From the NCBI GenBank assembly GCA_029834535.1, contig JAQMWT010000587.1, positions 62,001 through 126,000 on the forward strand: a stretch of 64,000 nt of DNA, in the 5' to 3' direction. Source of the DNA: Chrysophaeum taylorii (taxonomy: Eukaryota; Sar; Pelagophyceae; Pelagomonadales; Pelagomonadaceae). This document shows, one piece after another, positions 51,874-60,790 of this stretch (positions are counted from its first letter, which is position 1; each line of letters starts with the position of its first letter). The position numbers and the translations under genes are program-made. The notes beneath the pieces are model-generated. The model searched no databases, was not told the DNA's origin, and saw only the letters and a list, made by a program, of their open reading frames with translations.

Positions 51874-52962
51874 TCACAACTGGTCGGCGCCGGGGAAGGC
51901 GCGGATCCAGCAGTTGATGGCGACCTTGTCGCGGCCGGGGGACCGCGGAAGCGCGGCAGCGGAATGTCTCGTGCGGAGGTCGGGGTCGCCCTGGGGGGTA
52001 ACGTTGCACCAGGCGAGCGCATCGCCCTGGGTTGGGCGAAAGGAAAGGTCGAGGTCCGGAAAAGTGGTCTCGCCACCCTCTGCGACGGTGGTTAGGTAAA
52101 CGAGGACGGTGCCGAGCCTCTGGCCTCCGAGCGCGAGCTGGTCAGGGTCTTCGAGAAGATCCCAGTGCGCCTCATAGAAGTGCCTGTCGTCGCGGTACCG
52201 GACCAGCTGGAGCGACTCGCAGTGCGAGCGGTCGAGGCCAAAGACGGCCGCCGCGCGAGCGGATACCTCGTCGACGACGCGACGCCCGGACGCGAGCGAC
52301 GCCGTCTCCGACGTCCGCGCGCTGGCCTCGCCGTGGACCAGCGAGGGTCGCCACTCCTCGACGAGCCCCAGGATCTCCTCGATCTCCTCCGTCGACACGA
52401 ATCGCTCGAGTCGTTCGACCCCCGGGACTTTGAGCTTGGCTTTCCAAGCCGTCTCCCGGGGCGCGTCTTCCCCGAACGGGGGATCGACCACCGCGCCACG
52501 AGACCGCGCCACGGCAAAGCACCGGCTCAAAAGCGCGAACTGGTCCGCGTCGAAACGCTCGCGGGCTCCGCGCGCGGCCCTTCCGATCGCGTCGAAAAGC
52601 GTCTCGGCGACGACGTCGACGCTCGCGAACGCCCGGGCCGTAGACACGAGCGCCTCGGGACCGCGGGCCAGCGCCGCCACCTCCCCGATGCGCGGCGCTA
52701 AGCTCGCGGCGACCTCCGTGAACTCCTGGGGGCTGCCGCCGTGCGACGCGAGAGCCCACGATGCCATGCACAGCGCCAGCGGCTCGTCGCATCCCAGGAG
52801 CGCCCGGGCCCCCTCGGACACTTCGAGAGACGTGCGATCCCCCGCGAGAAGCCACATCCCTAGCTCGCGCTCATCCACGGGCATCGAGCCCCCCCGCACC
52901 GACCCCAACGGCACGCGCATCGACGACGCCAACGACAGCATACCCAGCATCATCATACTCAT
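51874..52962 (-). CDS. Prolyl 4-hydroxylase-like dioxygenase
   Basis: A 362-residue 2-oxoglutarate/Fe(II) oxygenase. The C-terminal half is a prolyl 4-hydroxylase catalytic domain: LQLVRYRDDRHFYEAHWDLL with the iron pair His266 and Asp268, GTVLVYLTTVAEGGETTFPD, GDALAWCNVTPQGDPD, distal His333 and the 2-oxoglutarate Lys346 in GRDKVAINCWIRAFPG. It hydroxylates prolines in secreted or wall proteins in the ER of algae and plants. Residues about 40-180 are a helical region with Ala/Leu repeats (for example LALCMASWALASHGG) that I do not recognise. The ATG at 52962 gives a short hydrophobic N terminus (MMMLGMLSLASS) that could be a signal peptide. The longer frame upstream has no ATG. Confidence 0.85.
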   Translation of the reverse strand: MSMMMLGMLSLASSMRVPLGSVRGGSMPVDERELGMWLLAGDRTSLEVSEGARALLGCDEPLALCMASWALASHGGSPQEFTEVAASLAPRIGEVAALARGPEALVSTARAFASVDVVAETLFDAIGRAARGARERFDADQFALLSRCFAVARSRGAVVDPPFGEDAPRETAWKAKLKVPGVERLERFVSTEEIEEILGLVEEWRPSLVHGEASARTSETASLASGRRVVDEVSARAAAVFGLDRSHCESLQLVRYRDDRHFYEAHWDLLEDPDQLALGGQRLGTVLVYLTTVAEGGETTFPDLDLSFRPTQGDALAWCNVTPQGDPDLRTRHSAAALPRSPGRDKVAINCWIRAFPGADQL

Positions 52963-53476
52963 CCAAACCCTCGCTTTTTTTCCGGAACACAAACTCGAGT
53001 GCGCCGGCAGCACCTTGTGTGTGTGTGTGTGTGTCTGTCGTCGTCCATGGCGACCTCAACTTTCTCCGTGGGTTGGCACCCTCGTGTCCTCGCAGGAGAT
53101 CGTCGTCGATTCCGACTCCGCCGACGGCGGACCTGCGGGGCGCGTAATATTATTATTATTATTACCAGGGCGATCGGAGATAATCCCCGTAACCGCAAGC
53201 ACCTCCGGCGCCAGTCTCGAGTATGGAGGTCGATTGTGGCAGACCACACGCTACGCGGAGGCGACGCCGCACCAGATAGAGTGGCTACTCCTTGTCGAAA
53301 CGAACTCGCCAGCCAGCCAGCCAGCCAGCCAGCCACCGAGGTTTTTTTTATTATTGCGGAACGGCCACCCAGTACGTACACAATCAACAATGACCCCGGG
53401 ACTTGCTTGCCGATCATGAATCCGCGGGCGGCGTCCGCCACCACAAGAGAGACTGCTACTATCCCACCATCAGGCT
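52963..53476. other. Intergenic spacer with simple repeats
   Basis: About 500 bp upstream of the hydroxylase and downstream of the oxidoreductase gene. It has a (GT)n run at 53018-53035, a TTA run near 53149-53163 and a CAGC/CCAG tandem near 53310-53335. No gene is recognised. Confidence 0.5.
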
Positions 53477-54677
53477 CTAGATAAGCTGTTTCTCGAGCAT
53501 GGGCTTGAGGGCCTCGGCGAGTTTGAGGGTGTCAACACCGATCTGGATGGTTGCGATCCCCTCTGGCTGGGCGCCGGCGAGAATGGCCGCGCAACAGCGC
53601 TCCTTGAGGGTGATGTAGTCGTCGTGTTGCGTGTGGAAGTAGGGCATGTAGGTGGGGTTCTTGGCGGTGCGTTCCTCGACGACGGCGAGGAGATCCTTGT
53701 CCGGCATGATGGCGCGCTCGTGGATGACGCCGCCCGCCTCGACCGCGGCGTACATCATCGCACCGTCGGCCATCGCCCCCCCGGGCATGAGGCCGCCACA
53801 ACGGTCCGCCTTGACGGTGAGCTTCTGGCCAGCGGCGGTGGTGATAGTAAAGGCGATCTTGGAGAAGTCGGAGAACTTTTTGCCGCTACTTGGGCCGACG
53901 CGCGTCTCAAAGGAAGAGTAGGCCTTGTCAGCGACGACAGACTTGATGCTATCGGCGCTCGCGCCGAAGAAGGAGACGAGCAACGCGAGTTCGTGGATAG
54001 CCATGTTCTTGAGCATGCCCTCGGCGTTGCGCTCGAAGCACTCGTCGAGCTCTTCCAGAGTGTACCTACGTATCCAACAAGCGTCAAACGATCACAAACA
54101 CCGCAGCGTACGCGTTGTGGTGGACGAGCGTGAACTCGCCGTCGGGGACCTTGCCGAGAGCTTGCCTGCCTTTGGTGACGTACGCGGTTACGTTCTTGTT
54201 GTAGCCCATGTAGATCTCGACCCCAGCGGCCTTGGCCTTGGCGGCCATGTCCTCGAGTTCCCCAACGGTGGGAGCCCCGGGTTTTTCCAAAAAGACGTGG
54301 GAAATGCCGTTTTCGATGCTGTCGGTCACATATTTGGGCATGTCCGCCGTGCGCGTGCAGATCATCGCCATCTTCTTCCCGTCGGGCTTGGGCATCGTCG
54401 CGAACGACTCGTGGAACCGCACGCCCGTCGGCTCGACGGCCTTTTTGAACTCGGCGAACTCGGACCCGCCGGGCCCCGAGGCACCTCCCCCGAGGAACCA
54501 GGGCTCGACCACATCCGTCAGTTTTGCCGAGGGGACCTCCCCGTCGATGATTTGCTTGGCATGGTACCAGCCCATCCCGCGTCCCGGGACGCCGCACCCG
54601 ACCAACGCGACCTCCGTTGTCGCGAACCCCCGAGCGACCACACGCCGCATCGTCATCATCTTGGTGCTCATCAACAT
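53477..54677 (-). CDS. Gfo/Idh/MocA-type oxidoreductase (2 exons)
   Basis: A 384-residue NAD(P)-dependent dehydrogenase of the Gfo/Idh/MocA family, which oxidise or reduce sugars, inositols or related compounds. Exon 1 is 54112-54677 and exon 2 is 53477-54065. The intron at 54066-54111 is 46 nt (GT...AG) and joining it restores one frame (HHNA to YTLEELDECFERNAEGML). The Rossmann motif is VALVGCGVPGRGMGWYHA (residues about 23-40), with the family's EKP motif in HVFLEKPGAP. The C-terminal domain starts at about residue 190 with LKNMAIHELALLVSFFG. The N terminus (MRRVVARGFATT) looks like a mitochondrial targeting peptide. Substrate is unknown. The junction is inferred from sequence and family order. 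Confidence 0.82.
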
Positions 54678-54965
54678 GCTCCGATCTTCTTCTTCCCCCC
54701 CCTCACGTGCTGAGCTGACTGACACACTCTGACGCGCGCGAGGTTGAATTATGGTGAATTTTGTGGTCCCGAGCCGGACAACGATGAGGGTTACTATTAC
54801 ATACATGAGGGTTGCCATTACAACAAGGGTTATTTATTATTGCCCACATGAGGGTTGAGGTTGGGGTCATGGGGTGATAAACCTACTGGAGTCAACTTTT
54901 AAAAAATGGAAAGCTTTGTGTGTCAGTTTGTTTGTGCCTTTAAAAAGGGGCCCTTTAAAGGTAGA

Positions 54966-55095
54966 CTGGTAAGAGGGGGAGGGGGGTGTGGTGCGTGAAG
55001 GATGTGTGTGGTTTTGTGGGGTAAGAGGGATGTGCCTGACGGGCGTAGATAGGCATGCGGGACCTAGTCGGGGTCATCGCCGAGTCGTGGGGCCG
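54966..55095 (-). mobile_element. LINE 3' tip
   Basis: This 130-bp stretch matches the last codons and 3' end of the LINE at 30731-30860 (GGGACCTAGTCGGGGTCATC and the G-rich tail). It is a severely 5'-truncated copy. The flank on the other side holds TTTAAAGG-type short repeats. Confidence 0.7.
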
Positions 55096-55104
55096 TTTGT
55101 TTGT

Positions 55105-55936
55105 GTCCCCCGAATCAAGATTAGGCTCAGGTATGCGCGCGAGCCAGGCCTGAGATCCAAGCCGTCTACGGCGACCTCGCAGACTATTTCCACGACCCGC
55201 GGCGGCTCTTTCAGCGCGCCATTCTCACGCCCGGCCGAAACGATGTTGTCGATGCTATCAACGCGCGCATGACCGCGGCCTTTTTTTCCCGGCGACGAGG
55301 CGTCGGAGTTCTTTTCGGACGACGAGGTGGGTCGGAAGACGACGCTTTGCTCTTTCCAGTCGAGTTTCCCAACTCCCTGACAATCAACGGCGTGCCGCCT
55401 TTGAGCACGAGCTTAAAGTCTTCGCAATCTCGACCCGTCGCACGGCCACTGCAACGGCACCCGATACATCATCGATCGTGTCGTGTCGCCGAGGCTCCTC
55501 CAGCCAGTTTTCCTTAAGGCCCGCCTACGCCAAAACGATCAACAAGAGCTAGGGCCAGACGCCCCGCAATTTCGGCGTCCTCTTGCCCAAGCCTGTTTTC
55601 AGCCACGGCCAGCTCTACGTGGCTCTCTGTCGAGTCGGCAAGCCCGAGGACATCGTCTTCTGGGTGGACGACTCCACCCTACCCCACGTTGCGCAATATC
55701 GACAACCCCCTCCCCGGCGTCTACACGCGCAATGCCGTCTACTGCGAGGTCCTCGGGTAGCGGTAGCCGCCCTCTCTCCCGCAGCAGTGGCGTCGAGCGC
55801 AGAGCACAGCAGGCCGCAGCACCGACTCATTCGTATAGAACAGACCGACGTTTTACGTTTGCGATGGGAAAGGGGTTTAAGATCTGGGACCGAGTGAATA
55901 TGGGGTTTGTGATTGCGACCAGTGGCCTGCACTTGT
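55105..55936 (+). mobile_element. Helicase-fragment repeat, unit I (diverged)
   Basis: The most diverged copy. It retains the helicase remnant in a less decayed form: LFQRAILTPGRNDVVDAINAR, then [24 protein letters not shown] and [15 protein letters not shown]. It lacks most of the AGGTGAACTTACTGG boxes but ends with the family terminus GGCCTGCACTTGT. It stops 3 bp before the ATG of the ankyrin gene. Its better-kept motifs ([11 protein letters not shown]) suggest it is nearer the ancestor. Confidence 0.65.
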
Positions 55937-55939
55937 AAC

Positions 55940-56810
55940 ATGCCTAACGACGATCTGATAAGTGCGACCATCGCGGGCGACTCGAGGCTTGTGCGGCGGC
56001 TTGTGTCGCGTGGTTCTGACGTCGACCACGACACCAAAGATGGTGACTCGGCGCTTCAAATCGCACGGTGCAACTACGTCGCTGTTGCCCGCCACTCGCT
56101 GGAACTCGGCGCCGACGTCAACCAGGCCAACAATATCGGCGTCTCGCCGCTCGTGATCGCGAGCGCGAACGACTACGTCGACGTGGCAAATCTGCTGCTC
56201 GAGAATGGCGCTGACGTCAATCAAACAGACGCCAACTATTATGTCTCGCCGCTTATGGTCGCAAGTACAACTGGCAACTCTGCTGCTCGCTCGAGAGTGA
56301 TGCTGACGTCAATCAAACAGACGCCAAATTTTTGTCTCACTGCTTATGGTCGCAAGTACAAGTATGGTCGCAAGTAAAAATGGCAACTCTGCTGCTCGCT
56401 CGAGAATGATGCTGACGTCAATCAAACAGACGCCAACTATGTCTCGCCGCTTATGGTCCCGAGCAACTCTGCTGCTCGAGAATGATGCTGACGTCAACCA
56501 GGCCGCCAAAACTGGTGCCTCGCCTTTGTCCATCGCGAGCCACAACGGCCACGTTACCCGCCTCTTGATTTCACGCGGTACTAACGTCGATCAGGCCGCC
56601 CCCAATCGTGGCGTTTATGGTGTCACGCCGATCGCCGCTGCGAGGCGCCGGGGTCACTACGACGTTGTTCGCTTATTGATTGCCCGCGGCGTTGACGCTC
56701 GCACCAGTGTCCTCGACGCCCTCCTCGAATCATCGTTCAGTACGTCGTGGGTCGAAAAGAGCGGCGACGCACAAGTGTCCGCCGTGCAATCGACGCCGAG
56801 GGTTGTATGA
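55940..56810 (+). pseudogene. Ankyrin-repeat gene, damaged
   Basis: The frame from the ATG at 55940 encodes ankyrin repeats: DLISATIAGDSRLVRRLVSR, GDSALQIARCNYVAVARHSLELGADVNQ, GVSPLVIASANDYVDVANLLLENGADVNQ. It then enters a region where a segment of about 80-100 bp (LLLENDADVNQ-type, with TGACGTCAATCAAACAGACGCC) is repeated about three times and the frame is lost, with a stop at 56375. Further ankyrin repeats (GASPLSIASHNGHVTRLLISRGTNVDQ, VTPIAAARRRGHYDVVRLLIARG) continue in another frame to 56808. The internal duplications explain the damage. Ankyrin repeats bind proteins. Partner unknown. A truncated 145-residue product could still be made. Confidence 0.7.
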
Positions 56811-57238
56811 ATATTGTAAAGTAACGAGATGAAACTCGCGTTCTTCCCCGCCGTCTGGCCGTCGGAATCGTGACCTCGTCGAACGAGTGATTGAAACCTG
56901 CTCGACCGAGCGAGCGAGGAAGGGCCGCGAATCGACGATCAACCTTCTTGCTCGCCTCTTGGCATTGATTATCCAAACTCGCTCACAGACGGTTATATCA
57001 CACGCCTCCTGTTCACAACGTAGTTAGTTGCCGCCCGGGGCACTCTTTCTAAATGCGAAGGAAGTCTCTCCCTGCTGTCACGTTGCGCTTGTTTTTAAAA
57101 ACGTGCTTCTTCTTCTTCTTCTTCGCCGTCTTCTTTTACGAGTCTCACTTTAGGTCGTCGTCCAGTCTGCTGCTGACGATCCGATCATCGCGTGGCCTTG
57201 TCTTCTAGGTTCTTATTATTACTTGCCCCTCCTAACGA
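56811..57238. other. Intergenic, no gene
   Basis: About 430 bp between the ankyrin gene and the calcium pump. It contains a CTT run at 57103-57123 and no gene-like frame. It probably holds the pump's promoter. Confidence 0.5.
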
Positions 57239-57260
57239 GGGTTGAGGTTAACCTCAACCC
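57239..57260. promoter_or_regulatory. 22-bp perfect palindrome
   Basis: GGGTTGAGGTT followed by its exact reverse complement AACCTCAACCC, centred on GTTAAC, 35 bp upstream of the calcium-pump start codon. It is likely in the 5' leader or core promoter. It could be a factor-binding site or an RNA hairpin. Confidence 0.5.
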
Positions 57261-57295
57261 GAGGTGGTTGATTGAACATAACACCGACATCCGCG

Positions 57296-60200
57296 ATGAT
57301 GACAAAGAAGATGATGATGTTGTTCTGGGTGGTCGGTGTGGAGGGCAAGGCAATGCCCGGCGCGAAGTTTCAGGAGTTCGGACGGCGGGTCCGGGCGTTG
57401 GTGGGGCGGCAGGGCGGGTACATATCTTCCGGGGGGTCGGTGTCGACCCAAGAGCCCGTGCCGCGGGAGGAGCCCGCGCGTCGGCCCCACCGCGTCGCCC
57501 CCCCCCAGTGGGCAAGCCCTCCCCCGGAGACGAGCGTGACGAGCATGCTCCTCGCAGCGCGGGTCGCCCACTCGTGGACCGCCGCCGAGGCGTTGCTGAA
57601 GCTGGACGCGAGCGTCGAGGAGGGTTTGAGCGCGGACGAGGCGAGGTCGCGGCGGTCCGAGTGGGGGCGGAACGAGCTCGTCGAGACCCCCCGGAAGTCG
57701 AAGTGGATGATGCTGTGGGAGCAGTTCGACGACCGGCTGGTCCAGATTCTGGTGGTGGTCGCGGTCGGGTCGGCGGTGCTGGGCGTGCTGGAACGCGACG
57801 ACCCGACGGCATGGGTGGACCCCGTCGTGATCTGCGCCATCCTGATCTCGAACGCGGCCGTCGGAGTGTGGCAGGAAGCGAGCGCCGACGATTCGCTGGA
57901 GGCCCTGAAAAAGCTCCAGCCCGATGTGTGTTGTTGCAAGCGCGGAGGCGAGTGGGACGGCGAGCTGAGCGCGGGCGAGCTCGTGCCGGGCGACGTCGTC
58001 TACCTGCGCGTCGGCGACAAGGTGCCCGCCGACGTCCGGCTGCTCCAGCTCAAGGCGTCGTCGTTTTCGACCGACGAGGCCGCGCTGACGGGGGAGTCCC
58101 TGACCGTCCAGAAGTCGATCGAGCCCGTCGAGGGCGGCGCCGACGTTCCTCTCTCGAGACGAGGCTCGATGGCGTTCGCGGGCACGGTCGTCACGGCGGG
58201 CCACGCCGTGGGGGTCGTGGTCGCCACGGGCATGGCCACCGAGATCGGGCGGATCCAGGCGGGCGTCGCCGCGGCGCGCGCCGAGCGCCAGAAAACACCC
58301 CTCACCCTCAAGCTCGACGAGTTCGCGAGCCAGCTGACGGCCGTGATCGCGACGGTGTGCGCGGCCACGTTCCTCGCGAGCATCCCGAGGTTCGACTCGG
58401 CCGTGTTTGGGGGCAACGCCATCCGGGGGGCCTTATTTTATGCCAAGTCGGCCATCGCTCTCGGCGTCGCCGCGATCCCCGAGGGTCTTCCGGCCGTCAT
58501 CACGCTCTGCCTCTCGCTCGGGACGCGTCGAATGGCCGCGCGCCGCGTCGTCGTCAGGCGCCTCCCGAGCGTCGAGACCCTCGGCTGCACGACCGTCATC
58601 TGCAGCGACAAGACGGGCACCCTCACCACCAACCAGATGACGGTGATGGCGCTCCTGACGCCCGGCGCCACCCCGGTGGCGCGCGCGACGGCCCTCGAGG
58701 AGAGCCTCTCGTATCCACTCCCGACGATCGCGGCCGCGCCCGTCGAGCGGCGCGTCACCGGCTCGGGCTACGACCCGACCGACGGGGGGGTCGTCAACGA
58801 CGACGGTACCCTCCTCGAGCGCGACGCCGCCTGCCGCGACGTGGCGGCGGTCTGCGCGCTCTGCAACGACGCGCGCATCACGTTCGACGACCAGGCGCGC
58901 GCCTTCTCTCGCGTCGGCGAGCCGACCGAGGCCGCGTTGAAGGTCTTGTGCGAGAAGCTCGGCGTCCCCGAGGCCCTCGCGCGCCACCGCCCCTCCACGA
59001 CGCCCGCGCCCGTCTCGTGGCGGCGCGCCTCGGACGCCTGGGCGACGGCCTACGAGCGCGTCGCGACCCTCGAATTCGATCGCGCGCGCAAGTCCATGTC
59101 GGTGGTCGCGAGGCCGCGCGGCGCGACCCCCGGCCGCGCGAGACTCCTGGTCAAGGGCGCCCCGGATTCCGTCTTGAGACGCTGCGTCTCCGTGCGCGAC
59201 CCCCACACCGGCGCCACCCGACCCCTCTCGGCCGCCGAACGACGCCTCTGGGAGGCCCGCTGCCGAGACATGGCCTCGAGGCCGCTCCGCTGCCTCGCGC
59301 TCGCGACCCGAGACGACCTCCCCGACGACCTCCGCGCCTTCGCCGCCTCTACCCCCCCGCCGGGCGGCGGAACTCCCGCGATCCCCGACTGCTTGAAGGA
59401 CGCTGCCGCCCACGAGCTCGTCGAGACCCAGCTCTCGCTCGTCGGCGTCGTCGGCATCCGCGACCCGCCGCGGCCCGAGGCCGGTCGCGCGATCAAGCGC
59501 TGCCGCGACGCCGGCATCAGAGTCTTCATGATCACCGGCGACTCGCGCGAGACCGCCCTCGCGATCGCCTCCGAGCTCGGCATCCTCGACGACCCCTCCC
59601 GCGCCTTCGAGGGAGCGGCCTTCTTCAAGGACGACGACGCCGACGACCGCCGCGCCGCGCTCCTCGCCCCGCACCTCGGCAACGCCGTCTTCTGCCGCAC
59701 CGCACCGGCCGACAAGCAGCGCATCATAAAACTCCTCGCATCCTACCACGGAGACGTCACGGCCATGACGGGCGACGGCGTCAACGACGCCCCCGCCCTC
59801 CAGCAAGCCGCGATCGGCGTCGCGATGGGCATCACGGGCACGGAAGTCGCCAAGGAGGCCTCCGACATGGTCCTCATGGACGACGACTTCGCCTCGATCG
59901 TCTCCGCCGTCGAGGAGGGACGCACCATCTACAAAAACATGCAGGCCTTCGTCTGCTTCTTGCTCAGCTGCAACTTTGGCGAAGTTTTTACTATCTTTGG
60001 CGCGACCGTCCTCGGCATTCCCGACGTTCTCACGCCCCTCCAGCTTCTCTGGGTCAACCTCGTCACCGACGGCCCGCCGGCGACGGCCCTCGGCTTCAAC
60101 CCCCCCGACCCCGCCGCCATGTCCAGACCCCCGCGCAACGCGACCGCGCCCGTCCTCACGCCCTGGCTCGCCACGCGCTACGCGATCACCGGCGCCTACG

Positions 60201-60790
60201 TCGGCTTCGCTACGATACGCGTCTTTCTCGACCACTACGCCCGAGCCGGCGTCGACTTCAAGGCCATGGCCAACTGGGCAACCTGCGACCCCAAGTCCCC
60301 CGACTGGGCTGACTTCGTTTCCACCATGACGCATACCCCCGCCGACCTCTGGGCCGCGTTCGCCAGCCGCGTCGGACGCTCCTCGCCCGGCGGCGTCGAC
60401 GCCTGCGCGCTCGCCTTCTCTTCCGGAGGCACGCTCAAACCCGAAGCACAAACCCTCGCGCTCACCACCCTCGTCGCGATCGAGATGCTCAAGGCCCTCG
60501 GCGCCGTCTCCTTGGACCACTCCCTCCTCCGCGTCCCCTTCTGGCGAAACCAATACTTGCTCGCCGGCGTCGCCCTCCCGGTCTCCCTCCACTTGGCCCT
60601 CCTCTACACACCACCCCTCCGCTCGCTCTTCGGCCTCGTTCCCCTCACCGTCGAAGACTGGCACACCGTCCTCGCCGCCGCCGCCCCCATCATCCTCGTC
60701 GAAGAAATTCTCAAGGCGGTCGGTCGCTACTTCGACGAGAGAGCCCTCCGAAAACAACGACATTCCAACGACGACGACGACCATCGCTGA
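57296..60790 (+). CDS. SERCA/ECA-type Ca2+-transporting P-type ATPase
   Basis: A 1164-residue type IIA calcium pump that drives Ca2+ into the ER or another compartment. Actuator motif TGES is near residue 263. M4 holds AIPEGLPAVITL. The phosphorylated Asp is in SDKTGTLTTNQMTV (about 438). KGAPDSVLRRC is the nucleotide site. TGDSRETA and the hinge TGDGVNDAPAL (about 825) follow. M5 has NFGEVFTIF, M6 NLVTDGPPATALGFNPPD and M8 VAIEMLKALG, so the residues of both SERCA calcium sites are present. The N-terminal 70 residues are an added, partly hydrophobic leader (MMMLFWVVGVEGKA) and a Pro/Arg-rich linker, possibly a targeting peptide. The longer frame upstream starts with ttg, so the ATG pair at 57296/57299 is used. 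No intron. Confidence 0.93.
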   Translation: MMTKKMMMLFWVVGVEGKAMPGAKFQEFGRRVRALVGRQGGYISSGGSVSTQEPVPREEPARRPHRVAPPQWASPPPETSVTSMLLAARVAHSWTAAEALLKLDASVEEGLSADEARSRRSEWGRNELVETPRKSKWMMLWEQFDDRLVQILVVVAVGSAVLGVLERDDPTAWVDPVVICAILISNAAVGVWQEASADDSLEALKKLQPDVCCCKRGGEWDGELSAGELVPGDVVYLRVGDKVPADVRLLQLKASSFSTDEAALTGESLTVQKSIEPVEGGADVPLSRRGSMAFAGTVVTAGHAVGVVVATGMATEIGRIQAGVAAARAERQKTPLTLKLDEFASQLTAVIATVCAATFLASIPRFDSAVFGGNAIRGALFYAKSAIALGVAAIPEGLPAVITLCLSLGTRRMAARRVVVRRLPSVETLGCTTVICSDKTGTLTTNQMTVMALLTPGATPVARATALEESLSYPLPTIAAAPVERRVTGSGYDPTDGGVVNDDGTLLERDAACRDVAAVCALCNDARITFDDQARAFSRVGEPTEAALKVLCEKLGVPEALARHRPSTTPAPVSWRRASDAWATAYERVATLEFDRARKSMSVVARPRGATPGRARLLVKGAPDSVLRRCVSVRDPHTGATRPLSAAERRLWEARCRDMASRPLRCLALATRDDLPDDLRAFAASTPPPGGGTPAIPDCLKDAAAHELVETQLSLVGVVGIRDPPRPEAGRAIKRCRDAGIRVFMITGDSRETALAIASELGILDDPSRAFEGAAFFKDDDADDRRAALLAPHLGNAVFCRTAPADKQRIIKLLASYHGDVTAMTGDGVNDAPALQQAAIGVAMGITGTEVAKEASDMVLMDDDFASIVSAVEEGRTIYKNMQAFVCFLLSCNFGEVFTIFGATVLGIPDVLTPLQLLWVNLVTDGPPATALGFNPPDPAAMSRPPRNATAPVLTPWLATRYAITGAYVGFATIRVFLDHYARAGVDFKAMANWATCDPKSPDWADFVSTMTHTPADLWAAFASRVGRSSPGGVDACALAFSSGGTLKPEAQTLALTTLVAIEMLKALGAVSLDHSLLRVPFWRNQYLLAGVALPVSLHLALLYTPPLRSLFGLVPLTVEDWHTVLAAAAPIILVEEILKAVGRYFDERALRKQRHSNDDDDHR

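Noticed and set aside
58433-60784. Long antisense open frame across the calcium pump
   Set aside because: It is a mirror of a real P-type ATPase gene with biased composition and no family motifs.
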